A stretch of DNA of 62,528 nt from WLJO01 sp945889085 (GCA_945889085.1 CAMDBM010000013.1:1-62528), one strand, 5' to 3'; numbered from the stretch's first letter, positions 1 to 9,037 are shown. Numbers and translations: made by a program. The notes: a model not told the origin generated them from the letters alone.

Positions 1-842
1 TCGAGGGCGCCCTTGAAGCCGGCGACGAACGGGTCCGCACGGAACCGAGCGAGCACGGCTGGGTCCCAGTTGTTGGTGCGCACCATGAGGTCTCCGTAGG
101 CCTGCAGGTAGGTGGCGAGGCGGCCGACGGTCTTCTTCAGGCGGATGTCCTCGGGGACCCAGTCGCCGATGGTGGCGTAGCAGCTCCACACGCGCACCTT
201 GTCGGGATCACGTCCCGCCTGCTCGGCAGCCTCTTTCACCGTGCGCACGCAGCGCTGCAGGGTCTCGTCGGTGAAGAACGTGTGGAGGATCACGCCGTCG
301 AACGCGCGACCGCCGAGCGCGAGCGACTGCGGGCCGAAGGCCGTGAGCATCAGCGGGATGTCCTCACGGAAGTCCGGGTCGATCTGCAGGAACGGCCACC
401 TGCCGGCCGGTCCGTTGTGGCCGATGATGGCCTCACCGTTCCACAGGCGGCGCATGATGCCGGCGAAGTCCTCCATCTGCGCGGTGGTGATGGTGGGCAG
501 TCCGTAGGCCTTGAAGACGGCGTCCATGCCGCGGCCGAGGCCGAGCGCGAAGCGGGCGTTGGTGAGGCGGTGCATCGTGGTGCTGAAACTGGCGGTCACC
601 ATCGGGTGGCGCGTGTTGTGGTTGGTGGCGCCGGTGGCGATGCCGAGCGTGCTGGTGACCGCGCCGGCAACGCCGGAGATGGTGGCGATCTCCTTGATGT
701 TGAAGCGCTCCGACAGGAACGTGGAGCCGAAGCCGAGCGCCTCACCGTCCTTGCACTCCTGGATGAGATCCTGTGGCGACTTCGGTGCGCCGGGCAATCC
801 GTAGAAGGAGAGTTCGTTGAGTTGCGGGAGCGCAGTGGTCAT
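1..842 (-). CDS. F420-dependent LLM-class oxidoreductase (3' end beyond window)
   Basis: About 280 codons are visible, read leftwards from ATG at 842; the C-terminus lies outside the window. The N-terminus (MTTALPQLNELSFYGLPGAP) and the central text with TNHNTRHP, LGLGRGMDAVFKAYG and FDGVILHTFF match the actinobacterial luciferase-like monooxygenase group of the TIGR03857 type, which are predicted to use the deazaflavin F420. The substrate is unknown. The gene is divergent from the acyl-CoA synthetase at 913 with a 70-base spacer. The family is clear; the F420 dependence is inferred from family membership. Confidence 0.85.
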   Translation of the reverse strand, partial: MTTALPQLNELSFYGLPGAPKSPQDLIQECKDGEALGFGSTFLSERFNIKEIATISGVAGAVTSTLGIATGATNHNTRHPMVTASFSTTMHRLTNARFALGLGRGMDAVFKAYGLPTITTAQMEDFAGIMRRLWNGEAIIGHNGPAGRWPFLQIDPDFREDIPLMLTAFGPQSLALGGRAFDGVILHTFFTDETLQRCVRTVKEAAEQAGRDPDKVRVWSCYATIGDWVPEDIRLKKTVGRLATYLQAYGDLMVRTNNWDPAVLARFRADPFVAGFKGAL

Positions 843-912
843 GGGCCGTAACGGTAGGTGCTGGCGCGCCGCCCCGCTGAACCCCCAGGACCCCACGGTC
901 TAACGTTCGGGA

Positions 913-2553
913 ATGGCCCTTTCGTACGCATCGGGGACGAGCGCCGTCCCGCTCATCGGTCAGACCATCGGGGACAACTTCGAGGATTCGGTGCGCCGCT
1001 TCGGTGACCGTGAGGCGCTGGTCGTGGTGCACGAGGGGAAGCGCTGGACCTACGCGCAACTGAACGCTGGTGTGGACCGTATCGCTCGCCGACTGCTGGT
1101 GATGGGGCTGAAGGTGGGTGATCGCCTCGGTATCTGGGCACCGAACTGCTCGGCGTGGACGATGGTGCAGTACGCCACGGCGAAGGTGGGCGTGATCCTC
1201 GTCAACATCAATCCTGCGTACCGAACGCACGAGGTGGAGTACGTACTGCGCCAGTCCGGCTGCCGCATGCTGGTCGCTGCAGACGCGTTCAAGACGAGCA
1301 ACTACCGGGCGATGATTGACGAGGTGAGCGGAACGCTGCCCGCGCTCGAGCATGTGCTCTACATCGACACGCCCGAGTGGAACGCGTGGCTCGAGGGGCC
1401 TCAAGCGCCGGATAGCGAACTGCGCGAACGCATGGCCGGCCTGTCGTTCGACGACCCGATCAACATCCAGTACACGTCGGGCACCACAGGCTTCCCGAAG
1501 GGAGCCACGCTCACGCATCACAACATCTTGAACAACGGATACTTCGTGGCCCGCGGCTGCAACTACACGGAGAACGATCGTGTGTGCATCCCCGTGCCGC
1601 TGTACCACTGCTTCGGCATGGTGATGGGCAACCTCGGTTGCACCACGCACGGCGCAACGATGGTGTACCCCGCGCCGTCGTTCGACCCGCTGGAGACGCT
1701 GCGTACGATTGAGGCGGAGCGCTGCACGAGTCTGTACGGCGTGCCGACGATGTTCATCGCGCAGCTCACACATCCAGAGTTCGCACAGTTCAACCTGGCG
1801 TCACTGCGCACGGGGATCATGGCTGGCTCGCCGTGCCCGGTGGAGACGATGAAGCAGACGATGTCGCTGATGAACATGCACGAAGTGGGCATCTGCTACG
1901 GCATGACCGAGACGTCACCGGTGTCCACGCAGACCGCCGCCGATGACACCATCGAACAGCGCACGGGCACCGTGGGCCGTGTGCACCCGCACGTGGAGGT
2001 GAAGATCATCGACCCGGCGACCGGGCGATGTGTGCAGCGCGGCGAGAGCGGCGAGCTGTGCACGCGCGGGTACTCGGTGATGCTCGGCTACTGGAACGAC
2101 TCGGAGAAGACCGCCGAGGCCGTCGACGCTGCCGGTTGGATGCACACCGGCGACCTCGCGGTGATGGACGATGCCGGCTACATCAACATCGTTGGTCGCA
2201 GCAAGGACATGATCATCCGCGGCGGCGAGAACGTGTACCCACGCGAGATCGAGGAGTTCCTCTACTCGCACCCCGACATCGTCGACGTGCAGGTAGTGGG
2301 CGTGCCCGACGCGAAGTACGGCGAGGAAGTCATGGCGTGGGTGCGGCTGCGCGAGGGAGCGACACCGTTGGGCATCGACGACGTGCGCGCCTTCTGCCAG
2401 GGGCGTATCGCGCACTACAAGGTGCCGAGGTACGTGCACGTGGTGGACGAGTTCCCGATGACGGTCACGGGCAAGATCCAAAAGTACAAGTTGCGTGACG
2501 CCGCGGTCGTACTCCTCGGCCTCGAGGATGCAGCAGCGATCCGTACTGCATGA
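913..2553 (+). CDS. Acyl-CoA synthetase (AMP-forming), FadD-like
   Basis: A 546-residue ANL-superfamily ligase that activates a carboxylic acid, probably a fatty acid, to its CoA thioester through an acyl-adenylate. The P-loop-like motif YTSGTTGFPKG lies near residue 187, YGMTETSP near 330, the hinge GRSKDMIIRGGENVYP near 428, and the C-terminal catalytic lysine sits in TVTGKIQKYK near 520. Length and motif set fit the medium/long-chain group (EC 6.2.1.3 type). All catalytic elements are present. The gene is followed after 37 bases by the SMP-30 gene in the same direction, so co-transcription is likely. The exact chain length cannot be read from sequence. Confidence 0.9.
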   Translation: MALSYASGTSAVPLIGQTIGDNFEDSVRRFGDREALVVVHEGKRWTYAQLNAGVDRIARRLLVMGLKVGDRLGIWAPNCSAWTMVQYATAKVGVILVNINPAYRTHEVEYVLRQSGCRMLVAADAFKTSNYRAMIDEVSGTLPALEHVLYIDTPEWNAWLEGPQAPDSELRERMAGLSFDDPINIQYTSGTTGFPKGATLTHHNILNNGYFVARGCNYTENDRVCIPVPLYHCFGMVMGNLGCTTHGATMVYPAPSFDPLETLRTIEAERCTSLYGVPTMFIAQLTHPEFAQFNLASLRTGIMAGSPCPVETMKQTMSLMNMHEVGICYGMTETSPVSTQTAADDTIEQRTGTVGRVHPHVEVKIIDPATGRCVQRGESGELCTRGYSVMLGYWNDSEKTAEAVDAAGWMHTGDLAVMDDAGYINIVGRSKDMIIRGGENVYPREIEEFLYSHPDIVDVQVVGVPDAKYGEEVMAWVRLREGATPLGIDDVRAFCQGRIAHYKVPRYVHVVDEFPMTVTGKIQKYKLRDAAVVLLGLEDAAAIRTA

Positions 2554-2590
2554 CAGAATCCGGGAAGTAATTCCGAGGAAGGGGATCTCG

Positions 2591-3520
2591 ATGAGTAACT
2601 GGAAACTGATCGCAACCGGACTGCGTTTCCCGGAGGGGCCGATTTGGCTCCCGAACGGTGACGTGCTCGTGGTGGAGATCGAGCGTGGCACGCTGACGCG
2701 TGTGTCGCCCGACGGCAACAAGACCGTGGTGGGTGACTGCAAGGGTGGCCCGAACGGCGCTGCCATGGGCCCGGACGGCAAGGTGTATGTCTGCAACAAC
2801 GGCGGCTTCATGTGGACCGATGCAGATGGCCTGCTGTTCCCCGGCAACCAGCCGCCGGACTACATCGGTGGCCGCATCCAGAGCGTGGACATCAACACCG
2901 GCGAGGTGAAGGACGTCTACACCCAGTTCGAGGGTGTCGGCCTGCGCGGCCCGAACGACATCGTGTTCGACCGCAATGGTGGGTTCTACTTCACGGACCT
3001 CGGCAAGGGCCGCCCGGAGAGCGTCGACCGCGGAGCGATCTACTACGGCAAGCCCGACGGCTCACCGCTCGTCAAGGTGGTTGGCCCGCTCGACCACCCG
3101 AACGGCATCTCGCTGTCGCCCGACGACAAGACGCTGTACGTGGCAGAGACCATCACCGGTCGTGTGTGGCAGTGGACGCTCGACAGCCCCGGCGTGGTGT
3201 CGCAGGCCGGCGCCATGTTCGCTGCGCCCGGTGGCGGCCGCCTCACGGTGGGCATGCCCGGCTACCAGTTGCTCGACTCGATGACGGTGGACAGCGAGGG
3301 CAACCTCTGCCTGGCCACACTCATCACGGGCTGTGTGACGGTGGTGTCGCCCAAGGGAGAGATCCTTCGCCAGGTGGCCCCGCCCAAGCACGACCCGCTC
3401 GTCACGAACGTGTGCTTCGGTGGTGCCGATCTCAAGACGGCATTCGTCACGGTGTCTGCCTGCGGTGAACTGTGGTCGTGCGACTGGCCGGTGCCCGGCC
3501 ACAAGCTGGCGAACTACTGA
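2591..3520 (+). CDS. SMP-30/gluconolactonase/LRE family protein
   Basis: A 309-residue six-bladed propeller protein of the SMP-30/gluconolactonase family. Typical elements are GLRFPEGPIWLPNGDVLVVE at the N-terminus, RGPNDIVFDRNGGFYFTDLG in the middle and HPNGISLSPDDKTLYVAET, with the metal-binding Glu/Asn/Asp positions kept. Such enzymes hydrolyse sugar or aromatic lactones with a divalent metal; the substrate is not predictable here. ATG 2591 is chosen over an upstream in-frame start because a GAGGAAGGGG ribosome site precedes it and the upstream start would overlap the ligase gene. Confidence 0.85.
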   Translation: MSNWKLIATGLRFPEGPIWLPNGDVLVVEIERGTLTRVSPDGNKTVVGDCKGGPNGAAMGPDGKVYVCNNGGFMWTDADGLLFPGNQPPDYIGGRIQSVDINTGEVKDVYTQFEGVGLRGPNDIVFDRNGGFYFTDLGKGRPESVDRGAIYYGKPDGSPLVKVVGPLDHPNGISLSPDDKTLYVAETITGRVWQWTLDSPGVVSQAGAMFAAPGGGRLTVGMPGYQLLDSMTVDSEGNLCLATLITGCVTVVSPKGEILRQVAPPKHDPLVTNVCFGGADLKTAFVTVSACGELWSCDWPVPGHKLANY

Positions 3521-3548
3521 TCTGCAGAGTTGCTGATCGGTTGACCGC

Positions 3549-3609
3549 TCGGCCTTCGGGCCGATGCAGGTGAAACGTGTTGCGGTGGCCGTCCTTCGGG
3601 GCGGCCACC
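3549..3609. terminator. Two hairpins between convergent genes
   Basis: Between the SMP-30 gene and the HisD-like gene lie a 6-bp stem with a TTCG tetraloop (3549-3564, TCGGCC/GGCCGA) and an 8-bp perfect stem (3584-3609, GGTGGCCG/CGGCCACC) with a 10-base loop. They probably act as a bidirectional terminator for the two converging genes. No clear T-run follows on either strand. Confidence 0.6.
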
Positions 3610-3622
3610 GGCGCGTCCGTGC

Positions 3623-4945
3623 TCAGCCCTCCTGGCGGAGGCGAAGCGCAGCGGCGTGGGCGGGAAAACCCTCGTGTTCGGCGAGCGCAATGACGCTCGG
3701 TGCCATACGTCGCGCGGCGCGCAGGTCTGCCTTGGCAATGGCCGTGCGCTTCAGGAAGGTCTCGACGGTGATGCCGCTGCTGACGTGCGCGAAGCCACTG
3801 GTGGGCAGCGAGGCCGGGCAGCCGATCACGAAGTTCGCTGCGGAGAACGGCGTGTGCTGGCCCACGAGGATCTCGCCAGCGTTCACGAGCATCTCGAGCA
3901 TGTCCTCCTCGGCATCCTGCGCAACGGCGATCTGCAGGTGCTCGGGCGCGAACTGGTTGGAGATCGACGCTGCAATGCCGAGCGAGTCCACGAGGATGCA
4001 GCCGCCGTTGACCCCGAGCGATGCACGGGCGGCTTCTGCACGTGCGGCAGGTAGGCCGGCGATCTGTCGCTGCAGCTCCACCTCCGTCGCTGCGGCGAGC
4101 GGAGCCGATGTGGTGAGCAGCACTGTGCAGGAGTCGGTGCCGTGTTCGGCCTCAATGAGGAGGTCTGCCGCAAGGCGTACGGGATCAGCGGTGTCGTCGG
4201 CGATGACGAGGCTCTCGGTGGGGCCGAGCACCATCATCGTGGCGACACCGAACCGCTGCATCTCCACCTGGGCGCATGTGACGGCGGGTGAGCCCGGGCC
4301 GACGATCTTGCGCACCTTCGGGATGCTCTCCGTGCCGAAGCCGAGTGCAGCGATGCCGGCCGGGCCGTTCACGCGGAAGACATTGCGGATGCCGAGGCGC
4401 TCGCACACGACGAGCACCGCCGGGTCGATCTCGCCGTCGGTTCCCGGGGCGGGCGGCACCACCACGGCAATCTCGGGGACGCCCGCCACCACGGCTGGTG
4501 TGCCGAGCTGAGCGATGACGCTCGGGTAGCTGGCCTTGCCGCTCGGGCAGAACAGGCCGGCCGAGGAAATGGGGGTGATCTTCTCGCCCACCCACAGGCC
4601 GGGCTCGGTCTCGAAGCCCCAGTTCTCGGAGCGCTTGCGCAACTCGCTGTTGAAGCGGTGCAGGTGCTCGATCATGTCGTCGATCGCGGCGAGGACCGAC
4701 GGCGCCAGCCTCCCGGCCGCCGCAGCGAACTCCGCGTCGGTGGCCCGAAGCCCGTCGGGTCGGACCGTTGTGTGGTCGAACTTGGCGAGGGCGTCGCACA
4801 CGGCGGCATCGCCGCGCAGACGGACATCCTCGATGAGACCCACGATGGAGTCCCGGAGACCGGCGGGGATGATGTCGTCGAGACCCCGGGTGACGAGCGA
4901 CCGGCGCTCGGTGTCGGTCATCTCGCTCCAGACCAGCTGGCGCAT
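3623..4945 (-). CDS. HisD-like alcohol dehydrogenase with altered active site
   Basis: A 440-residue protein with the full histidinol dehydrogenase fold, including GPTESLVIADD, the APEHLQI segment carrying the Glu-His catalytic pair (E. coli E326/H327), and a C-terminal histidine (EGFPAHAAALRLR) aligned with zinc ligand H419. Other conserved positions differ: the Q259 position is Glu (LLIEAEHG), the zinc-ligand Asp of GDY is Asn (SAANF), and the GTNHVLPT motif reads GCPASLPT, so the substrate-binding His is lost. No other histidine gene is nearby. A related NAD-dependent dehydrogenase acting on a different alcohol is more likely than a true HisD. ATG 4945 is preferred; an upstream in-frame ATG at 5020 overlaps the divergent aminotransferase. 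Confidence 0.75.
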   Translation of the reverse strand: MRQLVWSEMTDTERRSLVTRGLDDIIPAGLRDSIVGLIEDVRLRGDAAVCDALAKFDHTTVRPDGLRATDAEFAAAAGRLAPSVLAAIDDMIEHLHRFNSELRKRSENWGFETEPGLWVGEKITPISSAGLFCPSGKASYPSVIAQLGTPAVVAGVPEIAVVVPPAPGTDGEIDPAVLVVCERLGIRNVFRVNGPAGIAALGFGTESIPKVRKIVGPGSPAVTCAQVEMQRFGVATMMVLGPTESLVIADDTADPVRLAADLLIEAEHGTDSCTVLLTTSAPLAAATEVELQRQIAGLPAARAEAARASLGVNGGCILVDSLGIAASISNQFAPEHLQIAVAQDAEEDMLEMLVNAGEILVGQHTPFSAANFVIGCPASLPTSGFAHVSSGITVETFLKRTAIAKADLRAARRMAPSVIALAEHEGFPAHAAALRLRQEG

Positions 4946-5007
4946 CACGGGTGCTACGGGCGTATCGGGCACCCTCGCGACGCTATCGGGGGCGTACGCT
5001 CGCGGCG

Positions 5008-6183
5008 ATGGGCTCAGCACGCGTCCCCTACGTATCGGCCAAGCTGCAGGGCTTCGGCACCACGATCTTTGCCGAGATGTCGGCGCTCGCCATTGCCAAG
5101 GGCGCGGTGAATCTCGGGCAGGGGTTCCCCGACTACGAGGGCCCGGCGGTCGTGCTCGAGGCGGCGAAGGCGGCCATCGACGGCGGGCTCAACCAGTACC
5201 CGCCCGGGCCGGGAATCCCGGCGCTTCGCCAGGCAATCGCCGAGCACCAGAAGCGCTTCTACAACCTCGACTACAACCCGGACACCGAGGTGTTCGTCAC
5301 CGTCGGCTGCACCGAGGCACTCGCCGCGTCCATCATCGGTCTGTGCGACACCGGCGACGAGGTGGTGATGCTCGAGCCGTCGTACGACAGTTACTCCGCC
5401 GTGGTAGCGATGGCGGGCGCTATCCCCAAGTACGTCACGCTGCGTCCGCCGCATTACGACCTCGATCTCGATGCGCTCCGCAAGGCGATTACCCCCAAGA
5501 CCCGGCTGCTGCTCATCAACACCCCGCACAACCCCACAGGCAAGGTGCTCACCCAAGCTGAGATGCAGGGCATCGCCGACCTCGCCATCGAGCACGACCT
5601 CATCGTCGTGTCCGACGAGGTGTACGAGCACCTGGTGTTCGACGGGGTGAAGCACATCTGCATGGCGGAGATTCCCGGCATGCGCGAGCGCACGCTCGTG
5701 TTGTCGAGCGGTGGCAAGACATTCAACACAACGGGCTGGAAGGTGGGCTGGGTGTGCGCGCCGCCGCACCTCATCGCTGCGGTGCGCACGGCGAAGCAGT
5801 TCCTCACGTACGTGGCGGGCGGCCCTTTCCAGGCAGGTATCGCAGCCGGTCTGCGACTGCCCGACGAGTACTACCGAGAGATCGCCGACGATCTGCAGAT
5901 CAAGCGGGATCGCATCTGCGCGGGGCTCGAGGAGGCAGGCTTCCTCACCTACAAGCCCAGCGGCACGTACTTCGTCACGGTCGATATCCGCCCCGTTCGG
6001 CCCGACGGTGACGGTTTCGCCTTCTGTCGCGAACTGCCGGACCGATGCGGCGTAGTGGCCATCCCGAATGTCGTGTTCTACGCGAACAAGGACGAGGGCA
6101 GGCACATGGTGCGGTTCGCCTTCTGCAAGCGGCACGAAGTGATTGACGACGCAACCACACGGCTCAAGGCGCTGACGCGGTGA
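5008..6183 (+). CDS. Class I/II PLP aminotransferase (glutamine transaminase K-like)
   Basis: A 391-residue fold-type I aminotransferase with the motifs NLGQGFPDYEGP, INTPHNPTGKV, VVSDEVYEHLVFDG and SSGGKTFNTTGWKVGW, which holds the PLP-binding lysine near residue 236. It resembles the kynurenine/glutamine transaminase and YbdL/DapC-like subgroup. The downstream omega-amidase overlaps its stop codon by GTGA, which argues for the glutamine transaminase-omega-amidase pathway: an alpha-keto acid such as the methionine-salvage keto acid is aminated with glutamine, giving alpha-ketoglutaramate. An N-succinyldiaminopimelate aminotransferase role is the main alternative. The ATG at 5008 is chosen because homologues begin close to VPYVSAKLQGFG. 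Confidence 0.85.
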   Translation: MGSARVPYVSAKLQGFGTTIFAEMSALAIAKGAVNLGQGFPDYEGPAVVLEAAKAAIDGGLNQYPPGPGIPALRQAIAEHQKRFYNLDYNPDTEVFVTVGCTEALAASIIGLCDTGDEVVMLEPSYDSYSAVVAMAGAIPKYVTLRPPHYDLDLDALRKAITPKTRLLLINTPHNPTGKVLTQAEMQGIADLAIEHDLIVVSDEVYEHLVFDGVKHICMAEIPGMRERTLVLSSGGKTFNTTGWKVGWVCAPPHLIAAVRTAKQFLTYVAGGPFQAGIAAGLRLPDEYYREIADDLQIKRDRICAGLEEAGFLTYKPSGTYFVTVDIRPVRPDGDGFAFCRELPDRCGVVAIPNVVFYANKDEGRHMVRFAFCKRHEVIDDATTRLKALTR

Positions 6184-6947
6184 AGGTCGCAATCATCCAG
6201 CACAGCATTACGTGGGAGGACCGCGAGGCGAACTTCCATCATCTGGCCCCGCAGATCACTGCTGCTGCCGCCGCCGGTGCGCGCCTTGCCGTGCTCACCG
6301 AGACGTTTTCCACCGGCTTCGGTCGCGGGGACCGCATCGCGGAACCCGAGGACGGGCCGTCCGCCACGTTCCTGCGGGAGCAGGCGACGGCCAAGAACAT
6401 CTGGGTGTGCGGCTCGTGCCCAGAGGTACCGCCGAACTCGCCCGGTGGCAAGCCGTACAACACGCTGATTCTTGCCGGTCCGAACGGTGACGTGCACCGC
6501 TACCGCAAGGTCCACCCGTTCTCGTTCTCCGGCGAGCACGAGCACTTCAACGCCGGCACCGAACTGGTGAACGTGACGGTGGAGGGTGTTCGACTCGCAC
6601 TGTTCGTGTGCTACGACATCCGCTTCGCCGACGAGTTCTGGCAGATGGCCAAGCAGACCGACGCATACGTGGTGGTGGCGAACTGGCCCGAGAGCCGTCG
6701 CCTGCACTGGATGTCGTTGCTGCAGGCGCGCGCGATCGAGAACCAGGCCTACGTGATCGCCTGCAATCGGGTAGGCGAGGGCGGCGGGCTCGTGTACTCC
6801 GGCGACAGCCGCATCGTGGACCCGCTCGGCGAGATCGTCGTGTCGGCGGCACGTGAGGAGGCACTGCTTGTTGCCGAGGTGAGCGCGAGCCACGTTGCCG
6901 ACGTTCGCACCCGCTTCTCGTTCCTCCCCGACCGCCGGACGTATTGA
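6180..6947 (+). CDS. Carbon-nitrogen hydrolase, probable omega-amidase (Nit2/YafV-like)
   Basis: A 255-residue nitrilase-superfamily amidohydrolase. The catalytic triad is visible as Glu41 (LTETF), Lys110 (YRKVHPF) and Cys144 (FVCYDIRF); the CYDIRF form is typical of omega-amidases. The likely reaction is hydrolysis of alpha-ketoglutaramate or alpha-ketosuccinamate to the keto acid plus ammonia. GTG 6180 overlaps the aminotransferase stop by four bases, indicating translational coupling and a shared pathway. Confidence 0.87.
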   Translation: MKVAIIQHSITWEDREANFHHLAPQITAAAAAGARLAVLTETFSTGFGRGDRIAEPEDGPSATFLREQATAKNIWVCGSCPEVPPNSPGGKPYNTLILAGPNGDVHRYRKVHPFSFSGEHEHFNAGTELVNVTVEGVRLALFVCYDIRFADEFWQMAKQTDAYVVVANWPESRRLHWMSLLQARAIENQAYVIACNRVGEGGGLVYSGDSRIVDPLGEIVVSAAREEALLVAEVSASHVADVRTRFSFLPDRRTY

Positions 6948-7094
6948 TGCTCGGGCAGAGCCGCCGCTTCGCTTCGGCATAGCCCTCGTGTGGCTCGTCG
7001 CTGGCGCTTCCCTCGCCCGATAAGTGCTCGGGCATAGCCGCCGCTTCGCTTCGGCATAGCCCTCGTGTGGCTCGTCGCTGGCGCTTCCCTCGCC
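6948..7094. repeat. Dispersed intergenic repeat, two tandem copies
   Basis: Two 70-base copies (6948-7017 and 7025-7094) differ at one base and are offset by 77 bases. Each contains GCCGCTTCGCTTCGGCATAG and GGCTCGTCGCTGGCGCTTCC and can form small hairpins (AGCC-ctcgtgt-GGCT). CGATAAGTGCT occurs after each copy. A third, inverted and diverged copy lies at 12682-12744. The block fills the gap between the omega-amidase and GNAT genes and has no credible ORF. It looks like a genome-wide REP-like element. Confidence 0.8.
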
Positions 7095-7103
7095 ACGCGC
7101 TCG

Positions 7104-7604
7104 TCACGATAAGTGCTTGGCGAGGAGGCTGACCGTCTTGGTGCCCCCCTCGGTGTCCTGCCGGCCAACCTCGGCAAAGCCGATCCGGTGGTGGAACCGC
7201 AGCGACGCCTCGTTCATCGGCTTCACGTTCACCTCGCAGAACAACCACGGCACGCGCCCGGCGATCCGTTGCTCGAGATCCGCATAGATCCGAGCCCCGA
7301 TGCCCCGGTTGCGCAGGTCCGGGTGAACCACGATTCTGTCGAGATAGGTGAACGATTCGTATCGCTCCGAGAACCAGCGGTAGTTGAGACTGTTGTAGTC
7401 AGCCCCTGGATCGAGGTTCAGGCAGAAGCCGGCCACGCCTTCGTGCCCGTCGACGTGTACGCCGAGCGCGTACGACGCCATCAACCACAGTCCCGTCAGC
7501 CCCGGCAGGTTGAGCGGGCTTGTTGCCGGCACGGCAGCGTTGTTCAGCACGAGGACCGCCTCGAGGTCCGCCTCGTCGAGGTCAGCGATACGTAAGCCGT
7601 TCAC
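7104..7604 (-). CDS. GNAT family N-acetyltransferase
   Basis: A 166-residue acetyltransferase of the GCN5 fold. The acetyl-CoA binding strand and loop appear as LDRIVVHPDLRNRGIGARIY, followed by the late motif NEASLRFHHRIGFAEVG. The substrate is unknown. GTG 7604 overlaps the stop codon of the upstream MFS exporter (GTGA), so the pair is translationally coupled, and a role linked to a small molecule handled by the exporter is possible but speculative. The long same-frame extension upstream is antisense or out of frame to the exporter and is rejected. Confidence 0.85.
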   Translation of the reverse strand: MNGLRIADLDEADLEAVLVLNNAAVPATSPLNLPGLTGLWLMASYALGVHVDGHEGVAGFCLNLDPGADYNSLNYRWFSERYESFTYLDRIVVHPDLRNRGIGARIYADLEQRIAGRVPWLFCEVNVKPMNEASLRFHHRIGFAEVGRQDTEGGTKTVSLLAKHLS

Positions 7605-9037
7605 TGCCGCTTCTCGTCCTTGGGATACGCGAAGAACCACACGGCGAGCACGAGGAAGAAGACCAACGAGATCGTGAGGTACACGCGGTGGAACGCAGCC
7701 ACCGAACCCGTCACGCCAGCCGATCCGGACACGGCGATCACCATGGAGACGCCGATGGCACTGCCGAACGTGCGGAAGGTCGTGATGGTGCCATTGGCAG
7801 CGCCGAAACGCTGTGGCTCCACACCGATGAGCGATGCAGCAGTGATGGTGGACCACGCCAGGCCGAGTCCGAGCCCGTACAGCACGGCGAACGGGAAGTA
7901 GCCCACCCAGTAGTTCGGTGTTGCACCGAGGGAGAAGTACATCCCGACGCCTGCACCGATCACCAGTAACACCCCGCCGTTGACCATTCGCTTGATCATG
8001 CCCTTGTCGGACATCCGGCCGGAGAGGTTTGCGGCGGCGAACACCACGATCGGGGTGGGGATCAGCGCAAGCCCGCTCTTGAGCACCGAGTACTTCCAGA
8101 CGGTCTGCATGAACAGCGGCGTGGCGAACCAGAAGCCGGAGACCGGCATGTTGAAGATCAGCGTGGTCATCGCTGCACCGCTGAAACGACGGCGACGGAA
8201 CAGAGCGAGGTCGAGCAGCGGCTGGGGGTGAACCCTCGAGCGCATCACGACGATCACGAACATCCCGACCGCGCCGAAGAAGCACGCGAGCACCTTCCAG
8301 CTCGTCCAGCCCCAGTGGTCCCCCTCGAGTACGCCGAGCGTGAGTGCGGCGAGGGCGATGCTCCCGAGCGGAACCGAGACGAAGTCCAGCCGGATGCCGG
8401 ACTGGGGCTCGCTCGACTCCTTGAGGTATTTGCGGCCGAGCAGGACGACGATCACGACCACGGGGATGTTCAGGAAGAAGATGGCACGCCAGCCACCGAG
8501 GGCGATGAGGCCAGCGCCGGCAGGCGGGCCGATCCCGCCGGCAAGCGCGGCGAACGACCCCCAGATCGACACTGCCAGGCTCCGTCTCGACGCCGGGAAG
8601 CCGGGAAGCGCGAGCGCGAGTGAGGTGGGCAGCATCAGGGCTCCACCGACGGACTGCACGGCGCGTGCACCGATGAGCAGACCGACGTGCGGCGCGAGCC
8701 CTGCTGCGAGGCTCCCGACGGCGAAGGTGGCGATGCCGATGAGGAAGACGCGCTTGCGCCCGAAGAGGTCGGCGAGGCGACCGGCGAGCAGCAGCAGCGA
8801 AGCCGTGCCAATGGAGTAGCTGGTCAGCACCCAGGCGAGCGTGGTGCGGGGCACGTCGGCGAACGAGCTCTCGATCGAGGGAAAGGCGACGTTGAGTGCC
8901 GTGGCGTCGAAGCTCACGAAGAACTGCGCACACGAGGTCAGGAAGAGCGCGTACCAGGCCTCACGGGGGATGGGCTCGACGGAGCGCTTCCGCTGACCCT
9001 GCTCGACGCCCGGTACGAGCAGTTCCCCCTCCGCCAT
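7601..9037 (-). CDS. MFS transporter, DHA2 (EmrB/QacA-like) family
   Basis: A 478-residue polytopic membrane protein with about 14 predicted membrane segments. The MFS loop motif GRLADLFGRKRVFLIG follows helix 2, and the DHA2 signature text WGSFAALAGGIGPPAGAGLI is present. The first helix carries FDATALNVAFPSIE, usual for proton-driven drug exporters. ATG 9037 (MAEGELLVPG) is preferred, since 47 upstream in-frame codons have no membrane or family similarity. The gene is divergent from msrA (95-base spacer). The exported compound is unknown. Confidence 0.87.
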   Translation of the reverse strand: MAEGELLVPGVEQGQRKRSVEPIPREAWYALFLTSCAQFFVSFDATALNVAFPSIESSFADVPRTTLAWVLTSYSIGTASLLLLAGRLADLFGRKRVFLIGIATFAVGSLAAGLAPHVGLLIGARAVQSVGGALMLPTSLALALPGFPASRRSLAVSIWGSFAALAGGIGPPAGAGLIALGGWRAIFFLNIPVVVIVVLLGRKYLKESSEPQSGIRLDFVSVPLGSIALAALTLGVLEGDHWGWTSWKVLACFFGAVGMFVIVVMRSRVHPQPLLDLALFRRRRFSGAAMTTLIFNMPVSGFWFATPLFMQTVWKYSVLKSGLALIPTPIVVFAAANLSGRMSDKGMIKRMVNGGVLLVIGAGVGMYFSLGATPNYWVGYFPFAVLYGLGLGLAWSTITAASLIGVEPQRFGAANGTITTFRTFGSAIGVSMVIAVSGSAGVTGSVAAFHRVYLTISLVFFLVLAVWFFAYPKDEKRQ

